This document shows, in pieces, positions 43,658 to 52,603 of a stretch of DNA of 64,000 nucleotides. Every line of letters begins with the position of its first letter. Within the stretch, counting starts at the first letter, position 1. The stretch is from JACKAQ01 sp965227145 (GTDB lineage: Bacteria > Calditrichota > Calditrichia > RBG-13-44-9 > J075): the NCBI GenBank assembly GCA_965227145.1, contig OZ245730.1, forward strand, positions 5,456,001-5,520,000, read 5' to 3'. Under the pieces are notes generated by a model, which did no database searches, was not told where the DNA came from, and was given only the letters and a program-made list of their open reading frames with translations. Position numbers and translations under genes: made by a program.

Positions 43658-44845
43658 TTAATCCACCTGCAGCAGCAGCGTTTTCAGATACTCACCTTCC
43701 GGGTGAAAAATGTTGATCGGGTGATCCGCCGGTTGGGCAGGCTGCGCCAGAATCCGGCAATCGCGTCCGGTTTCCTGCGCTGCGGAATACACAATTTTGC
43801 GGAACAAATCGCGATCGACATATGCGGAGCAGGAACAGGTGAGCAGCAATCCGCCGGGATTAAGTTTTTGCATCGCCAGCCGGTTGATGTCTTTATATCC
43901 CCGCGCACCTTTATCGATATGGGCTTTTTGCTTCACAAACGCGGGCGGGTCGAGCACAATCATGTCAAACCGCGCGTCGTCTTCCCGCAAATAATCGAAG
44001 ATATTTGCCGCCAGAAAATCATGTGATGCTTCCGGTAATTCATTCAATTTAAAATTCTCTTTCGCCAGCGCAATCGCCGGTTCGCTGATGTCCACAGATG
44101 TTGTGGTTGCACCATTTACAGCAGCGTAAACGCTGAACGCGCCGCTATACGAAAAGCAATTGAGCAGGCTTTTCCCGGCAGCAAATTTTCCGGTGAGTTC
44201 CCGGTTGCCGCGCTGATCGAGAAAAAAGCCGGTTTTTTGCCCGCCTTTTACATCCACCCGGAATTTCAGCCCGTTTTCGATGATATCCACCATCGGCGTA
44301 TCGCCGCCGAGTTGCCACTCGATGACCGGCTGCAGCCCTTCGTTTCTCAGGGCGTTGCCTTCGCTGCGCTCCAGAATTTGGGCGGGATTGCACAATTCTT
44401 TCAACAAATCAATCAGCATTGGTTTGTGCAACTGCATTCCTGATGAGGTGCACTGAATCACCAGCGTGTCGTCGTATTGATCGACGACCAGCCCGGAGAG
44501 CAAATCGCCATCGGAATTGACCAGCCGGAAAGCGTTGGTATCCGTTCCGATCAGCATTTTTCGCAGCGCCAGCGCGTTCTGCAATCGCTGCCGGAAGAAC
44601 TGGACATCCACTGCTTCCTGCTGAAAGGTGAGGAGGCGAACCCGGATTGCCGAGTGCGGATTCCAGAAACCTTTGCCTAAAAATTCGCCTTTGGCGGCGT
44701 AAACCGGCACAACGTCGCCCGCTTTTGCGCGACCGTCCAGTTTTTCGACAGCGCCGGAAAACAACCAGGGGTGCCGGTTGTAAATAGATTTTTCGCGTCC
44801 GGGTTTTAGAATGACCCGCGCAGATGTGTTTTCAACAATATTCAT
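43658..44845 (-). CDS. rlmI: RlmI-like 23S rRNA cytosine-C5 methyltransferase
   Basis: 395 residues. N-terminal PUA domain (~8-75; GREKSIYNRHPWLFSGAV), a middle EEHEE-type domain, and a C-terminal SAM-dependent methyltransferase (~200-395). Motifs: GFFLDQRGNR, LLNCFSYSGAFSVYA for SAM binding, SVDISEPAI, and DMIVLDPPAF. LLTCSCSAYVD holds the cysteines expected for a C5 methyltransferase. E. coli RlmI modifies C1962; the related RlmK/RlmL set differs in architecture. The position of modification here is assumed from the family. Confidence 0.88.
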   Translation of the reverse strand: MNIVENTSARVILKPGREKSIYNRHPWLFSGAVEKLDGRAKAGDVVPVYAAKGEFLGKGFWNPHSAIRVRLLTFQQEAVDVQFFRQRLQNALALRKMLIGTDTNAFRLVNSDGDLLSGLVVDQYDDTLVIQCTSSGMQLHKPMLIDLLKELCNPAQILERSEGNALRNEGLQPVIEWQLGGDTPMVDIIENGLKFRVDVKGGQKTGFFLDQRGNRELTGKFAAGKSLLNCFSYSGAFSVYAAVNGATTTSVDISEPAIALAKENFKLNELPEASHDFLAANIFDYLREDDARFDMIVLDPPAFVKQKAHIDKGARGYKDINRLAMQKLNPGGLLLTCSCSAYVDRDLFRKIVYSAAQETGRDCRILAQPAQPADHPINIFHPEGEYLKTLLLQVD

Positions 44846-44930
44846 ATTAGCTTTATTTTAATGATTTTACTATATTTGACATTCCTTAATGGATTTCAAA
44901 ATCGCGACAATTCTGTTCGGAGATCATCGT

Positions 44931-46292
44931 TTGAAAATTTCAATTATACAGTTGTTCCGCTGCTTTTTTGCGCTGTACCTAATGTCCGGCGTTGCAGCTG
45001 CGCAAACTACGGAAATCACGCTTCAGAAACAAATTTTTTCTGCAAGAGACAAGGTGTTGCCTGCGCTGGTTCATGTGGAACCGATCATCAAAATTTTTTC
45101 CCGTGGCGAAAGCCAGCACGCGCTGGTTACCGGCAGCGGGGTAATTTTTTCCGGTGACGGCTATGTGCTCACCAATCACCACGTGGCGGCGAACGCCACA
45201 AAAGTGTGGTGCACGCTTTCCAGCAAAGAGCGGATTACCGCAACGGTCGTCGGCAGCGATCCATCCACAGATATTGCCGTGCTGAAGCTGAACACCGAAG
45301 AATTAAAAAATCCCGAAGTACCGTTCGCCGATCTCGGCGATTCCGACCAATTGGAAGTCGGGCAAATTGTGCTGGCGCTGGGCAGTCCGCTGGGGCTTTC
45401 CCGCTCGGTTTCGATGGGTGTGGTCAGCTCTATCGATCGCTATTTCCCGGATCGCGGGACGATGGTTTCGCCGTTTAATTTGTGGATTCAAACCGATGCA
45501 GCGATCAATCCCGGCAACAGCGGCGGACCGCTCATCAACCTGAACGGCGATGTAGTGGGCATCAACGCACGCGCGGTATTTTTTGCGGAAAACCTCGGTT
45601 TCGCCATTCCCATCAATCTGGTGCGGGAAGTGGCGGAAGAAATTCTCGCCGGAAGTTCGGTCTCCCGGGCGTGGCTCGGCGCGACATTTCAGGAAATCAA
45701 GGATTTCCGGGAATATTTGAACCAACCGGATTTCACCGGCGCGCTGGTGGCGGATGTCGATCAAAATTCACCGGCAGCGAAAGGCGGGCTGCGTCCCGGC
45801 GATGTGGTGCAATCCATCCACAACCAAGCTGTGAACGCGGTTTACGAAGAAGCGTTGCCCGAAATTCGTAAAATTATTTCCAAATTGCCCGTCGATGAAA
45901 AAGTGGAAATCGACATCTGGCGCGATGGCAAAACCCGCAAATTGAAGGTCACACCAATCAGCGAGCCGTTTGGCGACGACCCCGAATTTGAGGCGACCGC
46001 GTGGGGATTGGTGATCAAAAATCTATCCCAAAATATTTACCGGGCGCAAATGCTCAGCGATTTTGACGGCGTGTTTGTCACCAGCATAAAACCGGGCAGC
46101 CCGGCGGATGAATCGAGCGTGCGCAACGGCGATGTGATTCGCAAAATCAACGGCGAAGCCGTTCGCAACAGCAGCGAATTTCAAACGATTTACGATGTAT
46201 CCGCAGCGCAAAACGGCAAAACCGTTTTTCTGGAAATGATTCGCGACGGTCACCCGTTTTTTGTGGTGCTGAAGCAGGAACCCGCGCCGTGA
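44931..46292 (+). CDS. HtrA/DegP-type serine protease with two PDZ domains
   Basis: I start it at a TTG at 44931, which has GGAG 8 bases upstream and opens directly into a signal peptide (LKISIIQLFRCFFALY...AAAQ). The ATG 42 bases earlier has no ribosome site. That gives 453 residues. The trypsin-like domain has an intact triad: H84 (VLTNHHVA), D114 (PSTDIAVLKL) and S197 (NPGNSGGPL). PDZ domains at ~255-345 (GALVADVDQNSPAAKGGLRPGDVV) and ~365-450 (GVFVTSIKPGSPADESSVRNGDVI) follow. A periplasmic quality-control protease is the likely role. The next gene is a degenerate relative. Confidence 0.9.
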   Translation: MKISIIQLFRCFFALYLMSGVAAAQTTEITLQKQIFSARDKVLPALVHVEPIIKIFSRGESQHALVTGSGVIFSGDGYVLTNHHVAANATKVWCTLSSKERITATVVGSDPSTDIAVLKLNTEELKNPEVPFADLGDSDQLEVGQIVLALGSPLGLSRSVSMGVVSSIDRYFPDRGTMVSPFNLWIQTDAAINPGNSGGPLINLNGDVVGINARAVFFAENLGFAIPINLVREVAEEILAGSSVSRAWLGATFQEIKDFREYLNQPDFTGALVADVDQNSPAAKGGLRPGDVVQSIHNQAVNAVYEEALPEIRKIISKLPVDEKVEIDIWRDGKTRKLKVTPISEPFGDDPEFEATAWGLVIKNLSQNIYRAQMLSDFDGVFVTSIKPGSPADESSVRNGDVIRKINGEAVRNSSEFQTIYDVSAAQNGKTVFLEMIRDGHPFFVVLKQEPAP

Positions 46293-46330
46293 GCGCAGCG
46301 ATGTAAATTTAGCGAATAACTGAGGATTTC

Positions 46331-47731
46331 ATGAAAAAAACAGCAGTAGCCATATACCTTTTGATTGCCGGAGTTACGGCGTTTGCCCAATCGCCGCAGG
46401 ATGTTTTCCAGCGCTTCAGCGAAAAAATTTGCCGGGTGCAATTTTACAAAAATGTGTCGTCGCAGGCACAGATCGGCTCGTATATCAAAATTGAGCAGCA
46501 GCGTACCGGCATCATGGTTTCACCGGACGGTTTGGTGATGGTCAACAGCGATGTGTATCCGCTGTCGCTGGACATTATTTCCGGCGAGGGCTCCTCTTTT
46601 TTCTCCGGCGAACCGAGTGATTTTAAAATAATTTTAGCGGACGAACGCGAATTTGCCGCCGAATTTGTCGGAAAAGATGATCAGGCTCAGGTGGCTTTTG
46701 TGCGCATCAGCGAATCGCCGGATGCGCCGCTGTCATATGTCCAGTTCGATTCCAGCACATCCGTTGGCGTTGGACAACAGTTGTTTTTATTGGAGTTACT
46801 CGGGGAAAACTACGACTATCAGCCGCTCTTCAGCTCATTCAATATTAATGCGATCATCCAAAAACCGCGCCGCAAATTTTTGATCGCCAACGGCGATGTT
46901 GCGCTTTCCGCTGGTGGGCTGGTGCTCACCGCTGCCGGGAACGCGATCGGCGTTACGCTGCGCCGGTTTTCAGAAATCAGCTTTCACCAGTCGATGGAAT
47001 TTGAGGATTTCAGCAAACAATATCTGGAAATCGCGCCGTCCGAATGGGTGTTGCCGCTCATCGAAAATCCGCCGGTGCTTGAGAAAAATGAACATCGCGG
47101 AAAAGCCTGGTTTGGCATCGGCATGCAGGCGCTCACGCCGGAGTTGAAAACCTATTGGAACGTGCCGGAAGACGGCGGCGTGGTGGTGTTCCGGGTGTAT
47201 CCCGAATCGCCCGCAGAAAAAGCCGGATTGCAAATGAAAGATGTCATTTTGTCCATCGGCGGCAAAGCGGTAGATGTGCAGCGCAGCGAAGAATTGGGGC
47301 GTTTTAAAGAAACGATTTCCCGCCAGCCGTTTGACGAGCCGGTTGCCTGCGTCATTTTCCGCGACGGAAAAAAGATGACCAAAACGATCACATTCACGCC
47401 AGCGCCACGTGCGGTGGATCTGGCGGAGAAGTTTCAACTGTCGGAACTGGGTATGGAAGTTCGCGAGCTAACTGCAGATATTTTATATGATTACAACCTG
47501 CCGCTGGACACGAAAGGCGTTTATGTATATCAGGTCGATCGCGCGGCGCCGGCCGGTTTGGGTGGGTTGGAAGCGGGCAGCATCATCACCGCGATCAACG
47601 GAAAAACGGTGGAAAACCTGAGTGATTTTCGCAAAAAAATGGACAACCTCGCGGCAACATCCGGCAAAAAACTGATGCTGCAAACCCAATTTCGCCGCGA
47701 AACCCAATTTGTTTTTGTCGATGCAGAGTAG
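46331..47731 (+). CDS. HtrA-like pseudoprotease with two PDZ domains
   Basis: 466 residues, TGAGGATTT before the ATG, signal peptide ending AFAQ. It has the same layout as the preceding gene, but the triad is lost. The histidine position reads MVNSDVYP (D74), the aspartate position reads GKDDQAQVAF (Q120), and the serine region reads DVALSAGGLV (S195 kept, but the oxyanion GNSGG pattern gone). PDZ domains remain at ~270-355 (VVVFRVYPESPAEKAGLQMKDVILSIGG) and ~385-460 (GVYVYQVDRAAPAGLGGLEAGSII). A regulatory or scaffold partner of the active protease is inferred. The gap between the two genes is 38 bases. Confidence 0.85.
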   Translation: MKKTAVAIYLLIAGVTAFAQSPQDVFQRFSEKICRVQFYKNVSSQAQIGSYIKIEQQRTGIMVSPDGLVMVNSDVYPLSLDIISGEGSSFFSGEPSDFKIILADEREFAAEFVGKDDQAQVAFVRISESPDAPLSYVQFDSSTSVGVGQQLFLLELLGENYDYQPLFSSFNINAIIQKPRRKFLIANGDVALSAGGLVLTAAGNAIGVTLRRFSEISFHQSMEFEDFSKQYLEIAPSEWVLPLIENPPVLEKNEHRGKAWFGIGMQALTPELKTYWNVPEDGGVVVFRVYPESPAEKAGLQMKDVILSIGGKAVDVQRSEELGRFKETISRQPFDEPVACVIFRDGKKMTKTITFTPAPRAVDLAEKFQLSELGMEVRELTADILYDYNLPLDTKGVYVYQVDRAAPAGLGGLEAGSIITAINGKTVENLSDFRKKMDNLAATSGKKLMLQTQFRRETQFVFVDAE

Positions 47732-47799
47732 TATGTTTTCAGGTTGATTGATCGGGAAATTACCGGAAAACGGTTTTCCAAATCAATCCGCGTGAGATA

Positions 47800-47870
47800 T
47801 TTTGGCGCAGTTTTTTTATCGCGCCAAAAGCGAAACATCTTCGATTAACAGACGCGATGTTTCGCTTTTG
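47800..47870 (+). terminator. two overlapping terminator-like hairpins
   Basis: First stem: ttttggcgc (47800-47808) with gcgccaaaa (47821-47829). Second stem: perfect 14-base arms, aaaagcgaaacatc (47826-47839) with gatgtttcgctttt (47856-47869), ending in a T-rich tail. They share bases 47826-47829, so they compete. Both lie after the pseudoprotease gene and before comEC. Confidence 0.7.
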
Positions 47871-47954
47871 TTCTCTCCAAAATAATAAAACACATTTTTT
47901 ACCCGCAGATCATCCACCGTTTGGCGAATGATCTGACAATGTTTGGATGCCCGA

Positions 47955-50366
47955 ATGGACCAGATTTTCGGAAAATTCACGCCCGGAAAAGCACCGTTTT
48001 TGCTAATCGGCAGTGCGCTGGCAATTGGCATTGCCATTCAGAAAATAGCAAATTTTCCCGATTGGCTGCCCGTGTTGCTAACGTTGGCGTTTATTTTGGC
48101 GATCGCGGCGTTGCTCCGGAAAAATGCATCTGCGCAGCTCCGGTTTGCGTTGCTGGCAGCGCTGTTTTGTGCGCTCGGCATGTGGCGATTTTCCCATTGG
48201 GAAACGAAAAACCTGCAACACAGCTATCTCGCACATTTGCCGTTGAAACCGCAGCACATCACCGGAACGGTGGAAAGCCTGCAGTTTGGCAAACGGCTGA
48301 AAGCAGTGATTGCGTTGGCATCGCTGCAAAACGGCGAGCATTTTGCGGAAATTGGCGGGCGGATGATCGCCTATTTGCCGGAAGGATTTTCGGATGTCCG
48401 TCCCGGACAGCGCATCCGGCTGAGCGGCGCAACGCTCAATCCGCTGCCGCCGCTGCGCAATCCGGGGCAGTTTGATTACGGCAGCTATTTGCAATCGCGC
48501 GGGATTACCGCAATCAGCTACATTCGCTCCGCCGATCAAGTGCAAATTCCCGACTCAACCGTTGCTTTTTCGCTGGAAAACCGTCTGTTTTTTCCGCTGC
48601 GAATGTCGCTCAGCCGCGCCATCGAACGCTATTTTTCGCCGGATATCGCCGGTATTTTGAAAGCGCTGCTGCTCGGCGTCCGTGACGATGTAAACCGGGA
48701 CATCCGCGAAGATTTCCAGAATGCCGGTGTGATTCACGTGCTGGCCATCAGCGGTTTGCACGTCAGTTTTGTGGTGCTGTTCATCATCTGGCTGCTGAAA
48801 TCTATGCCGGTTTATTTCAAACACCGCAATTGGTTAACCATATTATTATTAATTGCTTACATGCTGTTAACCGGCGCCAATCCACCGGTTGTTCGCGCCA
48901 CCACAATGGCGGTAATTATTTACCTCGGGAAAAATGTGGAGCGCGCCGGCAACATGCCCAATTATCTGTTTGCGGCGGCGAGCATCATTTTGATGGCTCA
49001 GCCGCAGCAGCTATTTTGGATCGGCTTTCAACTGTCTTTTTCCGCGGTTGCCGCGATTATTTATTTTCTGCCAAAACTGGAAGTATTGTTTGAACCGCTG
49101 CTGGAGCGCATCGACAGCGCGACGGCGCAGCAACGCATCCGAAAATTTTTGATTTTGCCGTATTGCGCATCTTTCGCGGCGCAAATTGGCGTGGTTCCGC
49201 TGGGAATGTTTTATTTCCAAAAATTCAGCTTGATCTCATTTTTGATCAATCCGCCGGTGATTTTGGCAACGTGCGGCGCCGTGCTGACGGGATTTGTGTT
49301 TCTCATTTTTCAATCGATTATCGCACCAATTGCGGCGATCAGCGCATTTCTGCTCGAGTATTTGATGCGGGGAATTGTCCAATCCGTGCATTTCGCGGCA
49401 AATTTCCCGTTTGCTTATTTTGATGTTTTGGGCTTCAGCATCGCCGGAATCGCCGCATATTTTTGCGCAATTTTCCTGCTGTTTCACTTCAAAAATGTTT
49501 GGTTTCGCCGGGTGTTTGCGGGCGGATTTGCCGGAACGCTTTCGCTGAGCGTGCTGTTTTCGATGCAAATTCCGGCGCTGGATGCACTGATGCTGGACGT
49601 CGGGCAGGGCGATGCCACGCTGCTCCGCACGTCGCAACGGCAAACGCTGCTCATCGATGCCGGACCGGCAACGGACGAGTGGAGTTCGGCGGATTTTGCC
49701 ATTATTCCGGCGATGCAGCATCTCGGCGAATCTCGCTTGCGCGGACTGTTCATCACCCATCCGCATCTCGATCATTACGGCGGCGCATTCCGGCTGCTCG
49801 ATTTCGCGACCATCGACACGGTGTATTTGCCACCGCTGCCGCTGGCATCGGAAATGGATTCGCTGCTGCAACGGTTTCGCGAAAACCGGATTCCGGTTCG
49901 CACGCTGCGCAGCGGCGATGTGCTCGATATCGATGCCGAAACCAAGATTTTTGTGCTCGCGCCCGATTCTGCGCTGGCGAATTACGCCACAGCCAGTGGC
50001 AAAAATGTGAACAACGGCTCGCTGGTGCTGCTGGTTAAACATCGCGAATCCACACTATTATTCACCGGGGACGCAGAGGCGGAAGCGGAAATCGCGGTGC
50101 GCAAATGGGGAAAATTGCTCCACTGCGATGTGCTGAAAGTTGGACATCACGGCAGCAAAACATCCAGCACGCCGGGTTTGCTCAGCCTCGTAAAACCAAA
50201 ATTTGCAACCATTTCCGCCGGAAAATTCAACCGATTCGGGCACCCGGATTCGATTATTTTACGACGACTGAACGCCATCCACACCACCGTTTTCCGCACC
50301 GATTTGCAACAAGCTATTTGGCTGCGCCATCGCGCCGGCGCATGGGAAAATGTTCGCTGGAAATAA
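47955..50366 (+). CDS. comEC: ComEC/Rec2 DNA-uptake channel protein
   Basis: 803 residues from the ATG at 47955 (a TTG 12 bases earlier is possible; neither has a clear ribosome site). Parts: N-terminal membrane segments and an OB-like DUF4131 domain (~40-190), the Competence core with about eight helices (~225-500; HVLAISGLHVSFV, TGANPPVVRATTMA, LFWIGFQLSFSAV), and a C-terminal metallo-beta-lactamase domain from ~540 (MLDVGQGDATLL, THPHLDHYGG with H602/H604/D606/H607, LLFTGDAEAEAE, VLKVGHHGSKTSS). ComEC translocates single-stranded DNA in natural transformation. The nuclease-domain metal site looks intact. No comEA is adjacent. Confidence 0.93.
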   Translation: MDQIFGKFTPGKAPFLLIGSALAIGIAIQKIANFPDWLPVLLTLAFILAIAALLRKNASAQLRFALLAALFCALGMWRFSHWETKNLQHSYLAHLPLKPQHITGTVESLQFGKRLKAVIALASLQNGEHFAEIGGRMIAYLPEGFSDVRPGQRIRLSGATLNPLPPLRNPGQFDYGSYLQSRGITAISYIRSADQVQIPDSTVAFSLENRLFFPLRMSLSRAIERYFSPDIAGILKALLLGVRDDVNRDIREDFQNAGVIHVLAISGLHVSFVVLFIIWLLKSMPVYFKHRNWLTILLLIAYMLLTGANPPVVRATTMAVIIYLGKNVERAGNMPNYLFAAASIILMAQPQQLFWIGFQLSFSAVAAIIYFLPKLEVLFEPLLERIDSATAQQRIRKFLILPYCASFAAQIGVVPLGMFYFQKFSLISFLINPPVILATCGAVLTGFVFLIFQSIIAPIAAISAFLLEYLMRGIVQSVHFAANFPFAYFDVLGFSIAGIAAYFCAIFLLFHFKNVWFRRVFAGGFAGTLSLSVLFSMQIPALDALMLDVGQGDATLLRTSQRQTLLIDAGPATDEWSSADFAIIPAMQHLGESRLRGLFITHPHLDHYGGAFRLLDFATIDTVYLPPLPLASEMDSLLQRFRENRIPVRTLRSGDVLDIDAETKIFVLAPDSALANYATASGKNVNNGSLVLLVKHRESTLLFTGDAEAEAEIAVRKWGKLLHCDVLKVGHHGSKTSSTPGLLSLVKPKFATISAGKFNRFGHPDSIILRRLNAIHTTVFRTDLQQAIWLRHRAGAWENVRWK

Positions 50367-50416
50367 TCAAACCTACTATTTTGATAGCTCAAATTTATTC
50401 GCGATATTCTCCTGCC

Positions 50417-51361
50417 ATGAAAGCGCTCGCATTCCACAGTTACGGCTCGCCGGAGGTTTTGGCAATCGAAGATGTTCCCGATCCCAAACCGGCTGAGCGA
50501 CACATTCTAGTTCAGGTGCACGCCGCCGCGCTCAATCCGAAAGATATTCTGGTGAGAAAAGGCAAGTTTCGCCGGTTCACCGGGAAGCATTTTCCCCAAT
50601 TTTCCGGTTACGATTTAGCCGGCGAAGTGGTTACGTTGGGTGAAAATGTGCAGGAATTCATCATCGGGGAACCGGTTTTTGCGATGCTGAACGGCTGGAT
50701 TGGCGGCGCATGTGCCCAATTGGCCAGCGTTCCGGTGGGCGAAGCGGCGCCGATGCCGCCCGGCATCACTTTTGAGGAAGCCGCATCTGTTCCGCTGACG
50801 GCGTTAACGGCCTTGCAAGCGCTCCGCGATGAGGGTAAATTACGCGCCGGACAGGAAGTTTGTATCAACGGCGCATCAGGCGGTGTGGGTGTTTTTGCGG
50901 TGCAGATTGCCAAAATTTTGGGTGCACGGGTGACTGCCGTGTGCAGCCATCGCAATATTGAAATGGTGCAACAACTGGGCGCAGATGCAACCATCGATTA
51001 TACCCGGCGCGATGTGCTGGAAACCGCCCAAAGCTGCGATATTTTTTTTGATGTGTTCGGCAACAAATCGTTTTCCGGCGCGTCAGCGCTGCTCAAAAAA
51101 CGGGGGAAATACATTACCACCGTTCCAAAATTGCGCAACTTTGTGGATGCATTTATCTCAACATTCGGGCGAAAAACCGCGCGGGTGGTTCTCGTAAAAT
51201 CCAATCGCGCCGATCTGGAATTGATTGCCGAATGGCTGATTGCCGGAAAACTGAAACCGGTGATCGATCGCGTGTATCCGCTGACGGCGGCAGCAGAGGC
51301 GCATCGCTACATCGAAACCAAACGTGCCCGCGGAAAAGTGGTGCTGACAATCGAATCATAA
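50417..51361 (+). CDS. NAD(P)-dependent quinone-oxidoreductase-like MDR protein
   Basis: 314 residues from the ATG at 50417; MKALAFHSYGSPEVL is a standard MDR start. A GroES-like domain (~25-130) precedes a Rossmann domain with the nucleotide-binding motif NGASGGVGVFAVQIAK near 152-167. The catalytic and structural zinc cysteines of alcohol dehydrogenases are absent, which places it in the quinone oxidoreductase/zeta-crystallin group. Substrate unknown. It follows comEC by 50 bases on the same strand. Confidence 0.88.
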   Translation: MKALAFHSYGSPEVLAIEDVPDPKPAERHILVQVHAAALNPKDILVRKGKFRRFTGKHFPQFSGYDLAGEVVTLGENVQEFIIGEPVFAMLNGWIGGACAQLASVPVGEAAPMPPGITFEEAASVPLTALTALQALRDEGKLRAGQEVCINGASGGVGVFAVQIAKILGARVTAVCSHRNIEMVQQLGADATIDYTRRDVLETAQSCDIFFDVFGNKSFSGASALLKKRGKYITTVPKLRNFVDAFISTFGRKTARVVLVKSNRADLELIAEWLIAGKLKPVIDRVYPLTAAAEAHRYIETKRARGKVVLTIES

Positions 51362-51373
51362 CCTGTTAAAAAT

Positions 51374-52090
51374 ATGGAAAATATCTCGGAAATTGTGCTG
51401 AACGGACTCATCTGGTACGCGGTATTCCTGTTCTCCACAACCCTGCACGAAGCGGCGCACGCGCTGGTTGCGCTCAAACTTGGCGACGACACAGCGTATC
51501 TTGGCGGGCAAGTGTCGCTCGATCCCATTCCACATATGCGCCGGGAAATTGTCGGCATGCTGATCGTTCCGCTCGTTTCCTTCGTTTTCTATCAATTTAA
51601 ATGGATGCTCGGCTGGGCGAGCGCGCCTTACAATCCCGTTTGGGCGCGACGCTATCCGAAATTTGCCGCATATATGGCGCTGGCCGGTCCGCTGGCGAAC
51701 GCCTCGTTGGCGATTGTCGCAGTCATTTTTATTCACCTCGGCATTCATTTGGGCTATTTTTTTGAACCGAACAGCATCATATTTGCCAGCGTCGTCGGTG
51801 CGTTCGACAGCGGTATTCCGACGATTGCCGCAAAATTCTTTAGCATATTGTTTTCATTGAATTTACTGCTGTTTATTTTCAACCTGATTCCACTGCCGCC
51901 GATGGATGGTAGCGCCCTTTTTCCGCTGGTTGTCAGCGAAGATCGCGCGCTCAAAATTATGGATGCGCTGCATCAACCCGGGCTGAGTCTGGTCGGCATT
52001 ATCATCGCGTGGATGATTTTTGGCGAGCTGTTCCGCCCGATTTTCCTCATTGCGGTGAATATGCTCTATCCGGGTTTGACGTATCATTAA
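51374..52090 (+). CDS. site-2 protease family (M50) membrane protein
   Basis: 238 residues. The zinc site HEAAH is at 25-29 within the first membrane helix, with the third ligand D176 in NLIPLPPMDG (168-177). Together these define the M50 intramembrane protease family, here in a minimal form without a PDZ domain. Such small members cleave membrane-bound regulators or have unknown substrates. It starts 12 bases after the MDR gene. Confidence 0.9.
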   Translation: MENISEIVLNGLIWYAVFLFSTTLHEAAHALVALKLGDDTAYLGGQVSLDPIPHMRREIVGMLIVPLVSFVFYQFKWMLGWASAPYNPVWARRYPKFAAYMALAGPLANASLAIVAVIFIHLGIHLGYFFEPNSIIFASVVGAFDSGIPTIAAKFFSILFSLNLLLFIFNLIPLPPMDGSALFPLVVSEDRALKIMDALHQPGLSLVGIIIAWMIFGELFRPIFLIAVNMLYPGLTYH

Positions 52091-52110
52091 TTGTAATACG
52101 GGAATTTGAA

Positions 52111-52563
52111 ATGAGTCAGAAATTTAGTGACATCGATGCCGTTATCACGGAATTGTATGCCGTAATTTCCGGCCCCGCCGGGCAGCAACGCGAATGGAAT
52201 CGCGAGCGAAACTTGTTTTTTCCCGGCGCAAAACTGATCCGGACTTCCGTCGATGATAACGGAAAACCACAGGCGCTTGCGATGGACATGGCATCATACA
52301 TCGAAAATGTGAATGATTATCTCGTCCAAAACGGCTTTTTCGAATATGAAATTTCCCGCAAAACCGAGATTTTCGGAAATGTGGCGCACGTGTTCAGCAC
52401 TTACGAAGCCAAACACCGCGTGGAAGATGCGGAGCCATTTAAACGCGGCATCAACAGCATCCAATTATTTAATGATGGCGAACGCTGGTGGATAATTAAC
52501 ATGATTTGGGATAACGAACGCCCGGGAAATCCCATGCCCGTGTGCTATCTCGAATCGAATTGA
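52111..52563 (+). CDS. SnoaL/NTF2-like protein
   Basis: 150 residues from the ATG at 52111 (GGGAA eight bases upstream). A cone-shaped NTF2-like fold is suggested by the helix-rich start, DMASYIENVNDYL, EIFGNVAHVFSTYEAKH, and the late GINSIQLFNDGERWWIINMIWDNE. There is no signal peptide and no clear catalytic residue set. It lies 20 bases after the M50 gene. Confidence 0.78.
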   Translation: MSQKFSDIDAVITELYAVISGPAGQQREWNRERNLFFPGAKLIRTSVDDNGKPQALAMDMASYIENVNDYLVQNGFFEYEISRKTEIFGNVAHVFSTYEAKHRVEDAEPFKRGINSIQLFNDGERWWIINMIWDNERPGNPMPVCYLESN

Positions 52564-52603
52564 AGCCAATTTTTGAAGTTAATCCTCCGATAGCGGCAAA
52601 ATT

